Notes under the pieces: model-generated | Database searches by the model: none | Told to the model about the DNA's origin: nothing | What the model saw: only the letters and a program-made list of their open reading frames with translations | Translations under genes and position numbers: made by a program | NCBI GenBank assembly: GCA_002270465.1 | Contig: NQOF01000001.1 | Span: 684,501-748,500 of the forward strand | Source: Blautia hominis | Lineage (GTDB): Bacteria > Bacillota > Clostridia > Lachnospirales > Lachnospiraceae | Direction of reading: 5' to 3' | DNA: 64,000 bases | In this document: in pieces, positions 9,454-18,025 of the stretch | Position numbering within the stretch: the first letter of the stretch is position 1 | Layout: every line of letters starts with the position of its first letter

Positions 9454-12129
9454 TCATCCGTTTTTCCCGTCATGTAAATGCGAATATCTCCGCCTGATCT
9501 TTTCCTCTGTTTCCTTCTTATCGCTCCCCTTGTCTGACAGATACACTTCCAGGCGCAGGGCAGCCGGGGCATCTGTGTAAAAGGCGATCATATTTTTCAG
9601 GCTCAGCCTGTTTGCGTCCTCTAAGATCCATGTCCGGTAAAAGGTGCCGGACGTGGGAAGAAACAATATGTTCCCTTCCACGCTTACCTCCTCCACCGTA
9701 TTCAAAAACGCTGCCATAGCTTCCCCTTTCCGGCTCAGGAAGGCGCAGAATTCTTTCCATTTTGAGGGAAGTTCCGCAAACACAAAGGGCTTCTGCATAT
9801 AAGTGGAGGGCACATGGTCAGGCAGTTTCATCCCCATGGGGGAATCCCGCTGCGTCAACAGATTTTCCAGACCCCAGCATACGATGTCCTTGTCCAGCCG
9901 GTAATCCCCTATGCAGGCCGCGCAGCCGTCTTTACATTTACAGCCTCTTACCATCTCTATGGCATGTTCTATGATTTTCGGCATGAGTTCATAGGCTTTT
10001 TCCGCATACCCCAGGCCGCCTACATACTCATCAAAAATATAGAGGCAGACTTCTTCCTCCAATCCCGCGCCCATATCCAGCGCATTGCCTGACATGGTGA
10101 CGCCGATATCCTCCTGTTCTGTCATGGTTGCCATCCGCGCAGCATTCCGGGTAGCATAGCAGATGCCTTCAAAATGGTTGTTTCTCAAAACCTGTCCGTT
10201 TCCTGTTTCCCTTATGAGGCTCCTGTAAACCTTCACAACATTTTGGGGAATGGTGATCCAGGTGCTTTCCGTGTCAAAATCCTTGGATAACGGCGGCTCC
10301 AGCTGTCCGTATCCCAGATTCTGATGATTGTGGAACTGCAGTTTTTTGTACATGTAGACCGATTCCTTTACATTAACATCACCGAACGAAACCTTTGTCC
10401 TTTTGTATTCCTTCTCTGCGCTCCCATGTATGATACGGATGGCGGCGGCGCTTCCCGGCATGGTGTAATAGTTTCCGCAAAAGGGTACCGCATAGGATGT
10501 TTTTGTCTCCCTGTCCATTTGTATGACTTCATACTGGGCGCCTCCGTGCATGTACACTGCGCCTTCATGGATTTCCCGGAAAGCCTGCATCTCATCCATC
10601 TCTGTGATGATCCTGGAATTCTCCCGGTCCACCAGTTTATATCTGACCTTATCTATATTTCTGAGACTATAGTCACCTGCCGGAAATGTATCTCCGGACC
10701 AGGCAAATCTGCCATCCTGGGCATGCAGCTCTTTTACCCGCAGAAGGACTGGGATCGTCTCACCCAAATCAGGAAAAACAGCAATATCGTCAAGGGTAAG
10801 CGGCAGTTCCGCCGCTGCTGCCCGGATATGGGCAAGTTCAATGAGAAGATTGTCTCTGTCCACCACTGCACTCTCGCTCTCCCCGTCAAAAAGCCAGTCC
10901 GGATTGATGGAGATATACTGGTCAAAAGGTAGGTTGTCTAAGATCAGATAGTTGGTGCAGGCTCTGCCGCTTCTTCCGGCTCTTCCCGTCTGCTGCCAGA
11001 AGGAAGCCCTGGTTCCCGGAAATCCGGCAAGCACGGTTGTGTCTATTTTGCCGATGTCTATGCCCAGCTCCAAAGCATTGGTGGAAATAAGGCCGCAAAG
11101 CTCCCCAGACGTCATTTTCCTTTCAATCTCTTTCCTTTCTCTTGGGGTATAGCCACCCCGGTAGCCTGAAATCCGCTCCGTAAGTCCGGCACCGGGAATG
11201 CCCTCCCCCTCCAGCATATCACGGGCTTCTTTTAGGATAACCTCCACATTTCTGCGGGATTTGGCAAATGTAAGAAAGCTCTGTCCCTTCTCTGTCAGCT
11301 CTGCCGCCATGGACGCTGCTACAGACGTACTCTGCACCTGCCCGTAATACTGATTATCTTTCCCGTAAATCTTGGGCGGCTGGAGGAAAACATATGTTTT
11401 CTCCGGAGCAGGGGACCCATCCCTGTCAATGCAGATAAATTCCCTCTGACAGACTGCCCGGGCAAGTTCCACAGGGTTTGCTATGGTGGCGGAACTGCAG
11501 AGGAACTGAGGCGACGCGTGATAGTATCTGCAGATCCTGGACAGGCGGCGGAATACATTGGCAAGGTGTGAGCCGAACGCACCGCGGTAGGTGTGGAGCT
11601 CATCTATGACGATGTATTTCAGGTTTGAAAATATAAAGTCAAATCCGGCTTTGCTGTGATTAGGAAGGAACGCGCTGTTGAGCATTTCCGGATTGGTAAG
11701 GATGATGTTGGCATTCTTCCTGATGCGGCTCCGTTCGGCCGGCGGTGTATCACCGTCATATACCCCTGCGGACAGTCTGTGCTGTCCGAAAGCCTCCGTC
11801 CAGGGTTGTATTGCCCGGTACTGGTCACTTGCCAGGGCTTTTGTCGGGTATAAGAAAATAGCCCTGGACTGGGGATGGGACAGTATCTCCTGTATGACAG
11901 GGAGAAGGAAACCCAGGGTTTTGCCGCTGGCGGTGGAGGTTGTGATGACTATATTTTCGCCCCGGATGGCCTGGGTGAACATCTCGGCCTGATGGGTATA
12001 GAGGCTTTGGATGCCGGTGGAGGACAGATGCGTGCAGATTTCCTCTGAGAGGCCGAAGGGGTAGGGGGCGTATTGCGGGGGTGTTGGTGGGATGGTTTTT
12101 TGGTATATGGTAAGGTCTTTTATTTCCAT
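9454..12129 (-). CDS. mrfA: MrfA/YprA-type DEAD-box helicase with DUF1998 zinc domain
   Basis: This 891-residue SF2 helicase has Walker A TSTASGKTLGFLLP, Walker B VIDELHTYRG, motif III CSSATIANP, motif VI QQTGRAGRSGR and the C-terminal DUF1998 cysteine cluster (RGCKCKDGCAACIGD). This architecture matches Bacillus MrfA (YprA), a 3'-5' helicase of mitomycin-type damage repair. The partner nuclease MrfB is not in the window. I chose the start MEIKDLTIYQ at 12129 because AGGAG lies 8 nt upstream; the extra 37 codons of open frame have no ribosome binding site. Confidence 0.88.
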   Translation of the reverse strand: MEIKDLTIYQKTIPPTPPQYAPYPFGLSEEICTHLSSTGIQSLYTHQAEMFTQAIRGENIVITTSTASGKTLGFLLPVIQEILSHPQSRAIFLYPTKALASDQYRAIQPWTEAFGQHRLSAGVYDGDTPPAERSRIRKNANIILTNPEMLNSAFLPNHSKAGFDFIFSNLKYIVIDELHTYRGAFGSHLANVFRRLSRICRYYHASPQFLCSSATIANPVELARAVCQREFICIDRDGSPAPEKTYVFLQPPKIYGKDNQYYGQVQSTSVAASMAAELTEKGQSFLTFAKSRRNVEVILKEARDMLEGEGIPGAGLTERISGYRGGYTPRERKEIERKMTSGELCGLISTNALELGIDIGKIDTTVLAGFPGTRASFWQQTGRAGRSGRACTNYLILDNLPFDQYISINPDWLFDGESESAVVDRDNLLIELAHIRAAAAELPLTLDDIAVFPDLGETIPVLLRVKELHAQDGRFAWSGDTFPAGDYSLRNIDKVRYKLVDRENSRIITEMDEMQAFREIHEGAVYMHGGAQYEVIQMDRETKTSYAVPFCGNYYTMPGSAAAIRIIHGSAEKEYKRTKVSFGDVNVKESVYMYKKLQFHNHQNLGYGQLEPPLSKDFDTESTWITIPQNVVKVYRSLIRETGNGQVLRNNHFEGICYATRNAARMATMTEQEDIGVTMSGNALDMGAGLEEEVCLYIFDEYVGGLGYAEKAYELMPKIIEHAIEMVRGCKCKDGCAACIGDYRLDKDIVCWGLENLLTQRDSPMGMKLPDHVPSTYMQKPFVFAELPSKWKEFCAFLSRKGEAMAAFLNTVEEVSVEGNILFLPTSGTFYRTWILEDANRLSLKNMIAFYTDAPAALRLEVYLSDKGSDKKETEEKIRRRYSHLHDGKNG

Positions 12130-12240
12130 GTGGGGACTCCTGTTGTTTTTTTGTGGTTGAGGAACGTTTGTTCTTAGTTTAGCATTTTTGGTGGGGAGAT
12201 GCAATGGGGTAGTGGGGCTCATGTGGATTGCATGGCTCAC

Positions 12241-12460
12241 GGACGGAAAGAGCAGCGGCCCAGGGGCAGGGAAGGCAGGGGATAATTCATCCGACGTTCC
12301 GCTGGCAGGCAGCTAACCTGCTGGCATTCACTAAATTCGTCGGCAATGGCCTCCTCATTAAGTGTCTGCCGCAGGTGGATCTGCCAGCTGCTCCACTTAA
12401 CCTACTGAATTATCCCCCTGCCTTCCCTGCCCCTGGGCCGCTGCTCTTTCCTGTTGGTGG
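12241..12460 (+). repeat. Variable-arm hairpin element A
   Basis: Inverted arms 12245-12289 and 12406-12451 match over 45 bp, apart from one extra base on the right, and enclose a 116-nt core (12290-12405). The core is nearly identical to that of element B and recognisable in D. It can fold into two hairpins (CCGACG/CGTCGG and TTAAGTG/CACTTAA) around a shared GGTGGAT. The element begins after GGACG and ends with CTGTTGGTGG. It lies in the 849-bp gap between mrfA and the tetR gene. Unlike B, C and D it is not directly behind a stop codon. Confidence 0.85.
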
Positions 12461-12481
12461 AATGCGGATGGGAGGGATGAG

Positions 12482-12830
12482 AGAAAGTTATTTGAGATGC
12501 GGTTGGAGTGGCGGGCGGAAGCTGTTTGGATTGCGGATGCGATGGGCTGGCAGAGGTTATTTAGAATGCGGTTGGGTGACGGGTGGAGGCTGTTTGGGCT
12601 GCAGATGGAATGGGTAGGCGGAGGTTATTTGAATTGCTGTTGGGATTGGGATGAGCGTTGTTTTGAATGCGCATGGGATGGATGGAAGGAGGCTATTTGA
12701 CTTGCGGATACGATGAGTAGGCGGAGGTTATTTGAATTGCGGTTGGGATTGGGATTAGGAGTTGTTTGGATTATGGATGGGATGGACGGAAGGAGGCTAT
12801 TTCGATTGCGGACGGAACAGGGTAGAGGTT
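12482..12830. repeat. Degenerate 34-35-bp tandem array
   Basis: About ten diverged units (core GGAGGTTATTTGAATTGCGG) begin near 12482, 12517, 12552, 12585, 12620, 12655, 12687, 12723, 12757 and 12791. Units are not multiples of three and I see no gene here. Confidence 0.75.
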
Positions 12831-12856
12831 ATAAATGATAGATATTGGGATTTTAG

Positions 12857-12884
12857 TTGACAGTGGAGATTGATGTGGTATTAT
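12857..12884 (+). promoter_or_regulatory. Promoter of the tetR-ABC operon
   Basis: TTGACA and TATTAT are separated by 16 bp. AT-rich repeats (two GTTTTAAAT copies and AAATTGAATGATTT) follow within 40 bp and could hold the TetR operator. Confidence 0.5.
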
Positions 12885-12978
12885 GTAAGTATATGTTTTA
12901 AATCAAGTGTTTTAAATTGAATGATTTAGGACGGATATGGTGGATTTTTAAATTTGATTAAGGATGGAGGAATGAGAG

Positions 12979-13569
12979 ATGCCGCCTAAGGCTAAGTTTA
13001 CCAGGGAAGAGATTGTGAATGCGGGATTGAATATAGTGAGAAAACGGGGGATGGGCGCGGTTACGGCAAGGGAGCTGGGGATGGAGCTTGGAAGTTCTGC
13101 CAGACCTGTGTTTACGGTGTTTCATAGTATGGAGGAGGTGCAGGAAGAGATTGTCCGGGCTGCTAAAGAGGTTTATAACCGGTGTGTGAAGCAGGGGCTT
13201 TCGCAGGAGATGGCATTTAAGAGTGTGGGGATGGAGTATATTGGGTTCGCCGGAAGGGAGCCTCAGCTTTTTCGGCTTTTGTTTATGAGGGAGAGGGCAG
13301 AGACCCCCGGAGTGAAGGATGTGCTTTTTGCAATTGATGATAACCATGAAGAGATCATGCATTCGATTCAGACACAGTATGGACTGAGTGAGGAAAACGC
13401 CTGGGCTTTGTATCGGCATTTGTGGATTTATACGCATGGGATCGCAACGCTTTGTGCTACGAATGTCTGCAGTTTTGAGACGGGAGAGATCGACGGAATG
13501 ATGACAGAGGTTTTTACAAGTATATTGAAAAATATAAAGGCAGGTGAAAAGTATGATCAGAGCTTGTGA
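12979..13569 (+). CDS. TetR/AcrR family regulator
   Basis: A 196-residue protein with an N-terminal TetR helix-turn-helix (FTREEIVNAGLNIVRKRG, then TARELGMELGSSARPVFTVF) and a C-terminal ligand domain of the WHG type (LWIYTHGIATL). It begins at ATG 12979 behind GGAGG. Its stop overlaps the start of the ABC ATPase gene by 17 nt, so the regulator and transporter are one operon. It most likely represses its own operon in response to an exported or toxic ligand, which cannot be inferred. Confidence 0.85.
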   Translation: MPPKAKFTREEIVNAGLNIVRKRGMGAVTARELGMELGSSARPVFTVFHSMEEVQEEIVRAAKEVYNRCVKQGLSQEMAFKSVGMEYIGFAGREPQLFRLLFMRERAETPGVKDVLFAIDDNHEEIMHSIQTQYGLSEENAWALYRHLWIYTHGIATLCATNVCSFETGEIDGMMTEVFTSILKNIKAGEKYDQSL

Positions 13570-14245
13570 TATTTTTAAGTCTTACGGAAACAGCGACAAT
13601 CCGCTGCCGGTGCTCAGGGGGATTTCATTGGAAATAGAGGAGGGAGAGTTTGCGGTTATCCTGGGGGCTTCCGGCTCAGGAAAATCTACATTGCTGAATG
13701 TTCTGTCCGGGCTGGAGACGCCGGATCAGGGGAAAGTGTTTTATGGGGAGAAAAAGATCACAGGACTTGGTGAGCGTGAGCTGACACAGTTTCGGAAGGA
13801 ATATGTGGGATTTATTTTCCAGCAGTATTATCTGCTGCCTCATATGAATGTGGATAAGAATGTGAAAATGGGGGCAGATTTGTCCGGGAATAAAGATTAC
13901 CGGGAAATGATCAACGCGGTTGGACTTGGTGATAAGCTGGAAAAGCTGCCGGGAGAACTGAGCGGCGGGGAACAGCAGCGTGTCTCCGTTGCAAGGGCAC
14001 TGGCGAAAAAGCCTAAGGTATTGTTTTTGGATGAACCTACCGGGGCTTTGGATGAGGCAACCGGAAGGCTGGTGCTGGATTATATCTGTAAGCTGCAGGA
14101 CATGTACGGTTTTACTGTTGTCATGGTTACGCATAATCAGAATATTGCCCGGATGGCTCATAAGGTGATACTGATGAACAGCGGTAAAGTCACTGATCTG
14201 TATCAGAATGCCGCCCGGAAAACAGCTTATGAGATAGGATGGTGA
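13553..14245 (+). CDS. ABC transporter ATP-binding protein (MacB/LolD type)
   Basis: A 230-residue ATPase with Walker A GASGSGKSTLL, Q-loop FIFQQYYLLP, signature LSGGEQQRV, Walker B VLFLDEPTGALDE and H-loop MVTHN. The family pairs with FtsX-type permeases. I prefer the ATG at 13553 (SD-like AGGCAGG about 8 nt upstream) to the in-frame GTG at 13544. It is followed after 4 nt by the FtsX-domain permease. Confidence 0.9.
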   Translation: MIRACDIFKSYGNSDNPLPVLRGISLEIEEGEFAVILGASGSGKSTLLNVLSGLETPDQGKVFYGEKKITGLGERELTQFRKEYVGFIFQQYYLLPHMNVDKNVKMGADLSGNKDYREMINAVGLGDKLEKLPGELSGGEQQRVSVARALAKKPKVLFLDEPTGALDEATGRLVLDYICKLQDMYGFTVVMVTHNQNIARMAHKVILMNSGKVTDLYQNAARKTAYEIGW

Positions 14246-14249
14246 TCAT

Positions 14250-15398
14250 ATGGTCGTAGGATTCAGAGACGCCGCAAAATTTACCGGGATTTTTATAATA
14301 TCCTGCTGTGCAGTCTTTGTCTGCACTTTGTTCCTGAATTTTAATATGGATATGGTGGGGATTCGGGAGGAAATCGCACCAGGGGCGGTTACCGTTTTTT
14401 ATGAAGCCCAGGTCTCGTCCGGCAGGATGATCAGCTGCGTAAGCGGAGGCTGTCTTTTGCTGACTTCTGTTATTATGTTATTTTTTTATATTAAGCATTA
14501 TATTGACAGCCATCGAAAAGAACTGGGTATCCTGAAGGCACTGGGATATTCTGATTTTAAGATTGCCCGTGGCTTCTGGGTGTTCGGGGTCAGTGTGCTG
14601 CTGGGTACCGGCATTGGATTTGCGTCCTCTTTTTTGCTTATGCCTACGTTTTACCGGGTGATGAATGAGGATAAGATCCTGCCTGATATTACTGTCCATT
14701 TTCATTGGTCACTGCTCCTCTTTCTTGTGCTGATCCCTGCTGGATTTTTTTCTATTCTTGCGATTCTCTACGGGTGCCGTAAACTTGGAAACCCTGTGCT
14801 GACTCTGCTCCGCGGAAAACAAGGTGGGATTTTCAAGATAAGGCGGCAGAAAAGAAATAGCGGAAAGACACTTTCATTTTTGCAGGATTTGAGACAGAGC
14901 ACTGCCAGGAGCCGTATCTCTCTTTTATTTTTTATTGGATTTGCTTCTTTCTGTTATTCCTCCATGATGCAGATGACTTTTGGTATGAAGGACTTGGCAA
15001 GTGCCATGTTTGCTGTGATCATTTTTGTTATTGGGATCGTGCTTTCCTTTACGACGCTTCTCCTGTCCGTGACAACCGTGGTGGATGCCAACACAAAGAC
15101 GATCGCTATGATGCGGGTCTTCGGATATTCCCAGAGGGACTGCCGGAAGGCGATCCTTGACGGATACCGGCCTGTGGCTTATGGGGGATTTGTTGTTGGG
15201 ACTCTTTATCAATTTGCACTGATAAAAAGTATGGTTAAGATCATCTATAAGGATATCCCCCATGTTCCTGACTACACATTTAACTGGCAGGCGTTTTTTA
15301 TTGTTCTGTTTTCTTTTATTTTGGTTTATGAATGTATTATGCTGTGTTATTCTGTTAGAATAAAGAACATTTCTTTAAAGGAAATCATGCTTGAGTGA
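14250..15398 (+). CDS. Compact FtsX-domain ABC permease
   Basis: A 382-residue membrane protein with an FtsX domain after the first TM: SHRKELGILKALGYSDFKIARG is the coupling segment, and a second one is DANTKTIAMMRVFGYSQRD. Both permease halves are present, but the large extracellular domains found in most duplicated FtsX permeases of about 800 residues are missing. The protein is therefore about half-size and may work alone as a homodimer with the upstream ATPase. The substrate is unknown; the TetR neighbour suggests a drug or peptide. Confidence 0.8.
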   Translation: MVVGFRDAAKFTGIFIISCCAVFVCTLFLNFNMDMVGIREEIAPGAVTVFYEAQVSSGRMISCVSGGCLLLTSVIMLFFYIKHYIDSHRKELGILKALGYSDFKIARGFWVFGVSVLLGTGIGFASSFLLMPTFYRVMNEDKILPDITVHFHWSLLLFLVLIPAGFFSILAILYGCRKLGNPVLTLLRGKQGGIFKIRRQKRNSGKTLSFLQDLRQSTARSRISLLFFIGFASFCYSSMMQMTFGMKDLASAMFAVIIFVIGIVLSFTTLLLSVTTVVDANTKTIAMMRVFGYSQRDCRKAILDGYRPVAYGGFVVGTLYQFALIKSMVKIIYKDIPHVPDYTFNWQAFFIVLFSFILVYECIMLCYSVRIKNISLKEIMLE

Positions 15399-15448
15399 CT
15401 TTGCCTTTCCTTGGGAAATGAATAAGATCAAGATCAGGAGGCTCTCAG

Positions 15449-16255
15449 ATGAAATTAACCGTTCTGGTGGATAATAACACGTATATCGACCAATATTATG
15501 CAGGGGAACCGGCAGTCAGCTATTACATTGAAATTGATGATTTAAAAATACTCTTTGATACCGGCTACTCCTCTATCTTCATTCAAAATGCTGTCTCCAT
15601 GGGCATAGACTTAAATTCCGTCACCCATATTGTGCTCTCCCACGGCCATAATGACCACAGCGGAGGCTTAAAATACCTCCGTGAAGAGTATGACCTTCCA
15701 AACGCCCGGCTTGTGGCACATCCTCTGTGTTTCCAGCCGAAATACTATGAGAATGAATACATAGGCGCCCCCTATTCCCCGGAAGAGATCGCCAGACTGT
15801 TCTGTTACCAGCCTGCCCAAGCGCCTGTTTCTCTCTCTGAAAATTGTCTTTTCCTGGGGCAGATCCCAGAGCTTTATAGCTTTGAAAAGCGAAAGGCAAT
15901 CGGCACATACAGAATAAACGGCGAAGAAAAGGAGGACTTCTGCCCGGACGACTCTGCCCTGGTGTGCAGGACAGACAAAGGTCTTTTCCTTATCACCGGC
16001 TGCTCCCACAGCGGCATCTGCAGCATCACAGAGTATGCACGCAGAGTCTGCCGGGAACAGCGCATTACAGGTATCATTGGCGGATTCCATTTGTTTGATA
16101 AAAATACACAGCTTACGGAAGCCATCCATTTCCTGGACACCCTGTCCGCAGATTCCCTTTATCCCTGCCACTGTGTTTCCTTGAAAGCCAAAGCCGAAAT
16201 GCTGAAATACATGGATATTGAGGAAGTCGGTGTTGGATTAACCATACAAATATAG
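15449..16255 (+). CDS. MBL-fold metallohydrolase (COG1237-like)
   Basis: A 268-residue metallo-beta-lactamase-fold protein with the metal motif SHGHNDHSGG, an upstream ILFDTGYS strand, a third ligand region TGCSHSGI and a final GGFHLF histidine. The layout matches the COG1237 group often labelled 7,8-dihydropterin-6-methyl-4-(ribofuranosyl)aminobenzene-phosphate synthase-like; the real substrate is unknown. ATG 15449 follows AGGAGG. It is 15 bp upstream of the MerR gene, and both are probably cotranscribed. Confidence 0.8.
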   Translation: MKLTVLVDNNTYIDQYYAGEPAVSYYIEIDDLKILFDTGYSSIFIQNAVSMGIDLNSVTHIVLSHGHNDHSGGLKYLREEYDLPNARLVAHPLCFQPKYYENEYIGAPYSPEEIARLFCYQPAQAPVSLSENCLFLGQIPELYSFEKRKAIGTYRINGEEKEDFCPDDSALVCRTDKGLFLITGCSHSGICSITEYARRVCREQRITGIIGGFHLFDKNTQLTEAIHFLDTLSADSLYPCHCVSLKAKAEMLKYMDIEEVGVGLTIQI

Positions 16256-16270
16256 ACTGCAGGTGAAAGT

Positions 16271-17092
16271 ATGTTTAAAATAGGTGAATTTTCAAAACTG
16301 ACACAGGTATCCATCCGGATGCTGCGGTATTACGATGAAGCCGGCCTTTTGAAGCCGGCTAAAACTGATGCCTGGACGGGTTACCGTATGTACTCTGCCG
16401 AGCAGATCCCCACCCTGAATAAAATCATTTATCTGCGTGACAGCGGTTTTCAGGTGTCGGAAATTGCCGCTGCCCTGGCCGCTGAAAATGAAATGTCCCT
16501 GATAGAACATCTGGACAAAAAATACCGGGAAATCCAGGAAAACATCAAGACAGAGCAGGAACGGCTTCAGAAAATCCTGCTCGTCAAGAAAGATATTCTG
16601 CATGGACAAAATGAGATGCCGTACAATGTGACCATAAAATCCATTCCCGGTATTCAGGTGCTCTCCCTCAGAAGGATCCTTCCGGATTACTACGGTGAAG
16701 GTCTTCTCTGGAAAGAGATGTCAGATTTTGCAGAAACAAACAGGATACCGATTTCCCCTGAAACCTTCTCTCTATACCACGATCAGGAGTATAAGGAGAC
16801 ACAGGTGGATGTAGAGATATGTGCACCCGTAAAAAAATCCGGAAAGGATACCGGGGATTTCATCTTCCGGTTTATTGAACCCGTCCCTGTCATGGCCTGC
16901 ACCATGGTGTACGGCCACTTCTCCAATATAGCCGGAGCCTACCTTTCCTTCGCAGAATGGCTGCAAAAAAACGAGCGCTACCAGATGACTGCCCCAAGCA
17001 GGCAGATCGTCCACCGGGGCCCCTGGAATGAAGATACCCCCAAAAACTTTCTGACAGAGATACAGATACCTCTGCTGATCAAAAAAGACTAA
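16271..17092 (+). CDS. MerR family regulator with GyrI-like effector domain
   Basis: A 273-residue BmrR-like regulator. Residues 1-70 are the MerR winged helix (MFKIGEFSKLTQVSIRMLRY), then a coiled-coil dimerisation helix (about 80-115), then a GyrI-like ligand domain (about 120-273) ending VHRGPWNEDTP. Such proteins bind cationic drugs or small ligands and activate promoters with an overlong 19-bp spacer. A promoter with exactly that design lies 24 bp after its stop codon (17117-17147). Confidence 0.88.
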   Translation: MFKIGEFSKLTQVSIRMLRYYDEAGLLKPAKTDAWTGYRMYSAEQIPTLNKIIYLRDSGFQVSEIAAALAAENEMSLIEHLDKKYREIQENIKTEQERLQKILLVKKDILHGQNEMPYNVTIKSIPGIQVLSLRRILPDYYGEGLLWKEMSDFAETNRIPISPETFSLYHDQEYKETQVDVEICAPVKKSGKDTGDFIFRFIEPVPVMACTMVYGHFSNIAGAYLSFAEWLQKNERYQMTAPSRQIVHRGPWNEDTPKNFLTEIQIPLLIKKD

Positions 17093-17116
17093 AAATTTCC
17101 GTCAAAAATATTCCTC

Positions 17117-17147
17117 TTGACTCTCACACCATGTCAGGGTCTACATT
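17117..17147 (+). promoter_or_regulatory. MerR-type promoter with 19-bp spacer and dyad operator
   Basis: TTGACT and TACATT are separated by 19 bp. The spacer is flanked by the inverted half-sites GACTCT and AGGGTC, as in BmrR/MerR targets. It reads toward the TrmO-like gene, through the MITE at 17160-17293. Confidence 0.75.
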
Positions 17148-17159
17148 GAACTCGTAAAT

Positions 17160-17293
17160 GTAACTATTCAGTAGGTCTGCGCATTCACTGCGCTGACCGT
17201 AAGAAAGTGTTCCACGGCCAAGCAAAAATCCCATCGCCAAAGGCGATTCTGCATGGATTTTTGCCTGTAACTGTGAGGGTACCGAACAGTTAC
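17160..17293. mobile_element. MITE-like repeat, type I, copy 1
   Basis: 134 bp with terminal inverted repeats (GTAACTATTC... / ...GAACAGTTAC). The copy at 63341-63474 differs at only a few positions; a degenerate copy is at 21560-21693. It contains the short palindromic block TGCGCATTCACTGCGCTGACC. It lies between a MerR-type promoter and the gene it should drive. Confidence 0.85.
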
Positions 17294-17325
17294 TCACAAA
17301 TAAATCATATATGGAGGAATACACC

Positions 17326-17802
17326 ATGACATCATTCAAATTACATCCCATTGGGACCATCCACAATAACGGAGAAGAAATGTTTATCACCCTGGATCCG
17401 GAATACATCCCGGCGCTGCAGGCATTAGACGGCTTCAGCCACATCGAGGTGCTCTGGTGGTTCAGCGACTTTGACACAGAGGAAGCCCGCGCCGTGCTGG
17501 AAGCAGAACAGCCCTACAAAAAATGCCCTCCCGTAATGGGCATCTTTGCCACCCGTTCTCCTGTCCGCCCCAACCCCATAGCCCTTACCACAGCCCCGGT
17601 CACATACATTGATCACGAAAACGGCGTCATCCACATAGCCTACATTGACGCAAACGACAACACCCCGGTCCTGGACATCAAGCCCTACACTCCCAGCATG
17701 GACCGCATAGAAGCCCCAACGGTTCCGGACTGGTGCAGCCACTGGCCTAAGAGCCTGGAGGAGTCGGCAGAATTCCCGTGGGAGAATGAATTTAACTTTT
17801 AG
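17326..17802 (+). CDS. TrmO-like tRNA methyltransferase (UPF0066/TsaA domain)
   Basis: A 158-residue protein with the UPF0066 signature: PIGTIHN near the N-terminus, RSPVRPNPIAL centrally and TPVLDIKPYTPSMD. In E. coli TrmO this domain N6-methylates t6A37 of tRNA; here only the core domain is present, so substrate specificity is uncertain. Start at ATG 17326 with AGGAG 8 nt upstream; an upstream in-frame ATG at 17311 overlaps that site. It is probably under the MerR-type promoter at 17117. Confidence 0.85.
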   Translation: MTSFKLHPIGTIHNNGEEMFITLDPEYIPALQALDGFSHIEVLWWFSDFDTEEARAVLEAEQPYKKCPPVMGIFATRSPVRPNPIALTTAPVTYIDHENGVIHIAYIDANDNTPVLDIKPYTPSMDRIEAPTVPDWCSHWPKSLEESAEFPWENEFNF

Positions 17803-17872
17803 CTAAAATAAGGGGGTGCTTTGTTGGTATTTCTTGGAAATTAATGTCTTTGCAAAACAAAGCTGCCGGGAA

Positions 17873-17922
17873 ACAGCCGGAACAGATATGGGCACAGTTT
17901 TCTCCCTATCTGCTCCGGCTGT
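17873..17922. terminator. Imperfect hairpin between convergent genes
   Basis: ACAGCCGG-A-CAGATATGGG pairs with CCCTATCTG-C-TCCGGCTGT around an 11-nt loop. It lies between the TrmO-like gene and the small gene at 18026. No U-tract of note. Confidence 0.45.
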
Positions 17923-18025
17923 CTTGATTTCACCATCACGGAAAGCATTCTCCCCAAATATACGGATGTCTTCCGGCTTTAGTTTTTCTTCTGCAATGAT
18001 ACTCTGCATCCATGCTGCATATACA

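Noticed and set aside
12241-12460. Integron attC sites as an explanation for the hairpin elements
   Set aside because: Position behind stop codons and GTTAAGT-like ends recall attC, but attC sites vary inside and are conserved at the ends of short imperfect stems. Here the core is conserved and the long perfect arms vary, and no integrase gene is present.
12228-12617. Plus-strand open frame through element A
   Set aside because: It reads through the two hairpin arms and the tandem array; no ribosome binding site and no protein-like composition.
17124-17477. Minus-strand frame containing GQRSECADLLN (also at 63110-63418)
   Set aside because: Produced by the type I MITE in both places; not a gene.
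17803-18009. Minus-strand 68-codon frame starting MQSIIAEEKLKPEDIRIFG
   Set aside because: The first 30 residues look coding-like, but there is no ribosome binding site and the second half runs through the hairpin at 17873; possibly a frameshifted remnant.
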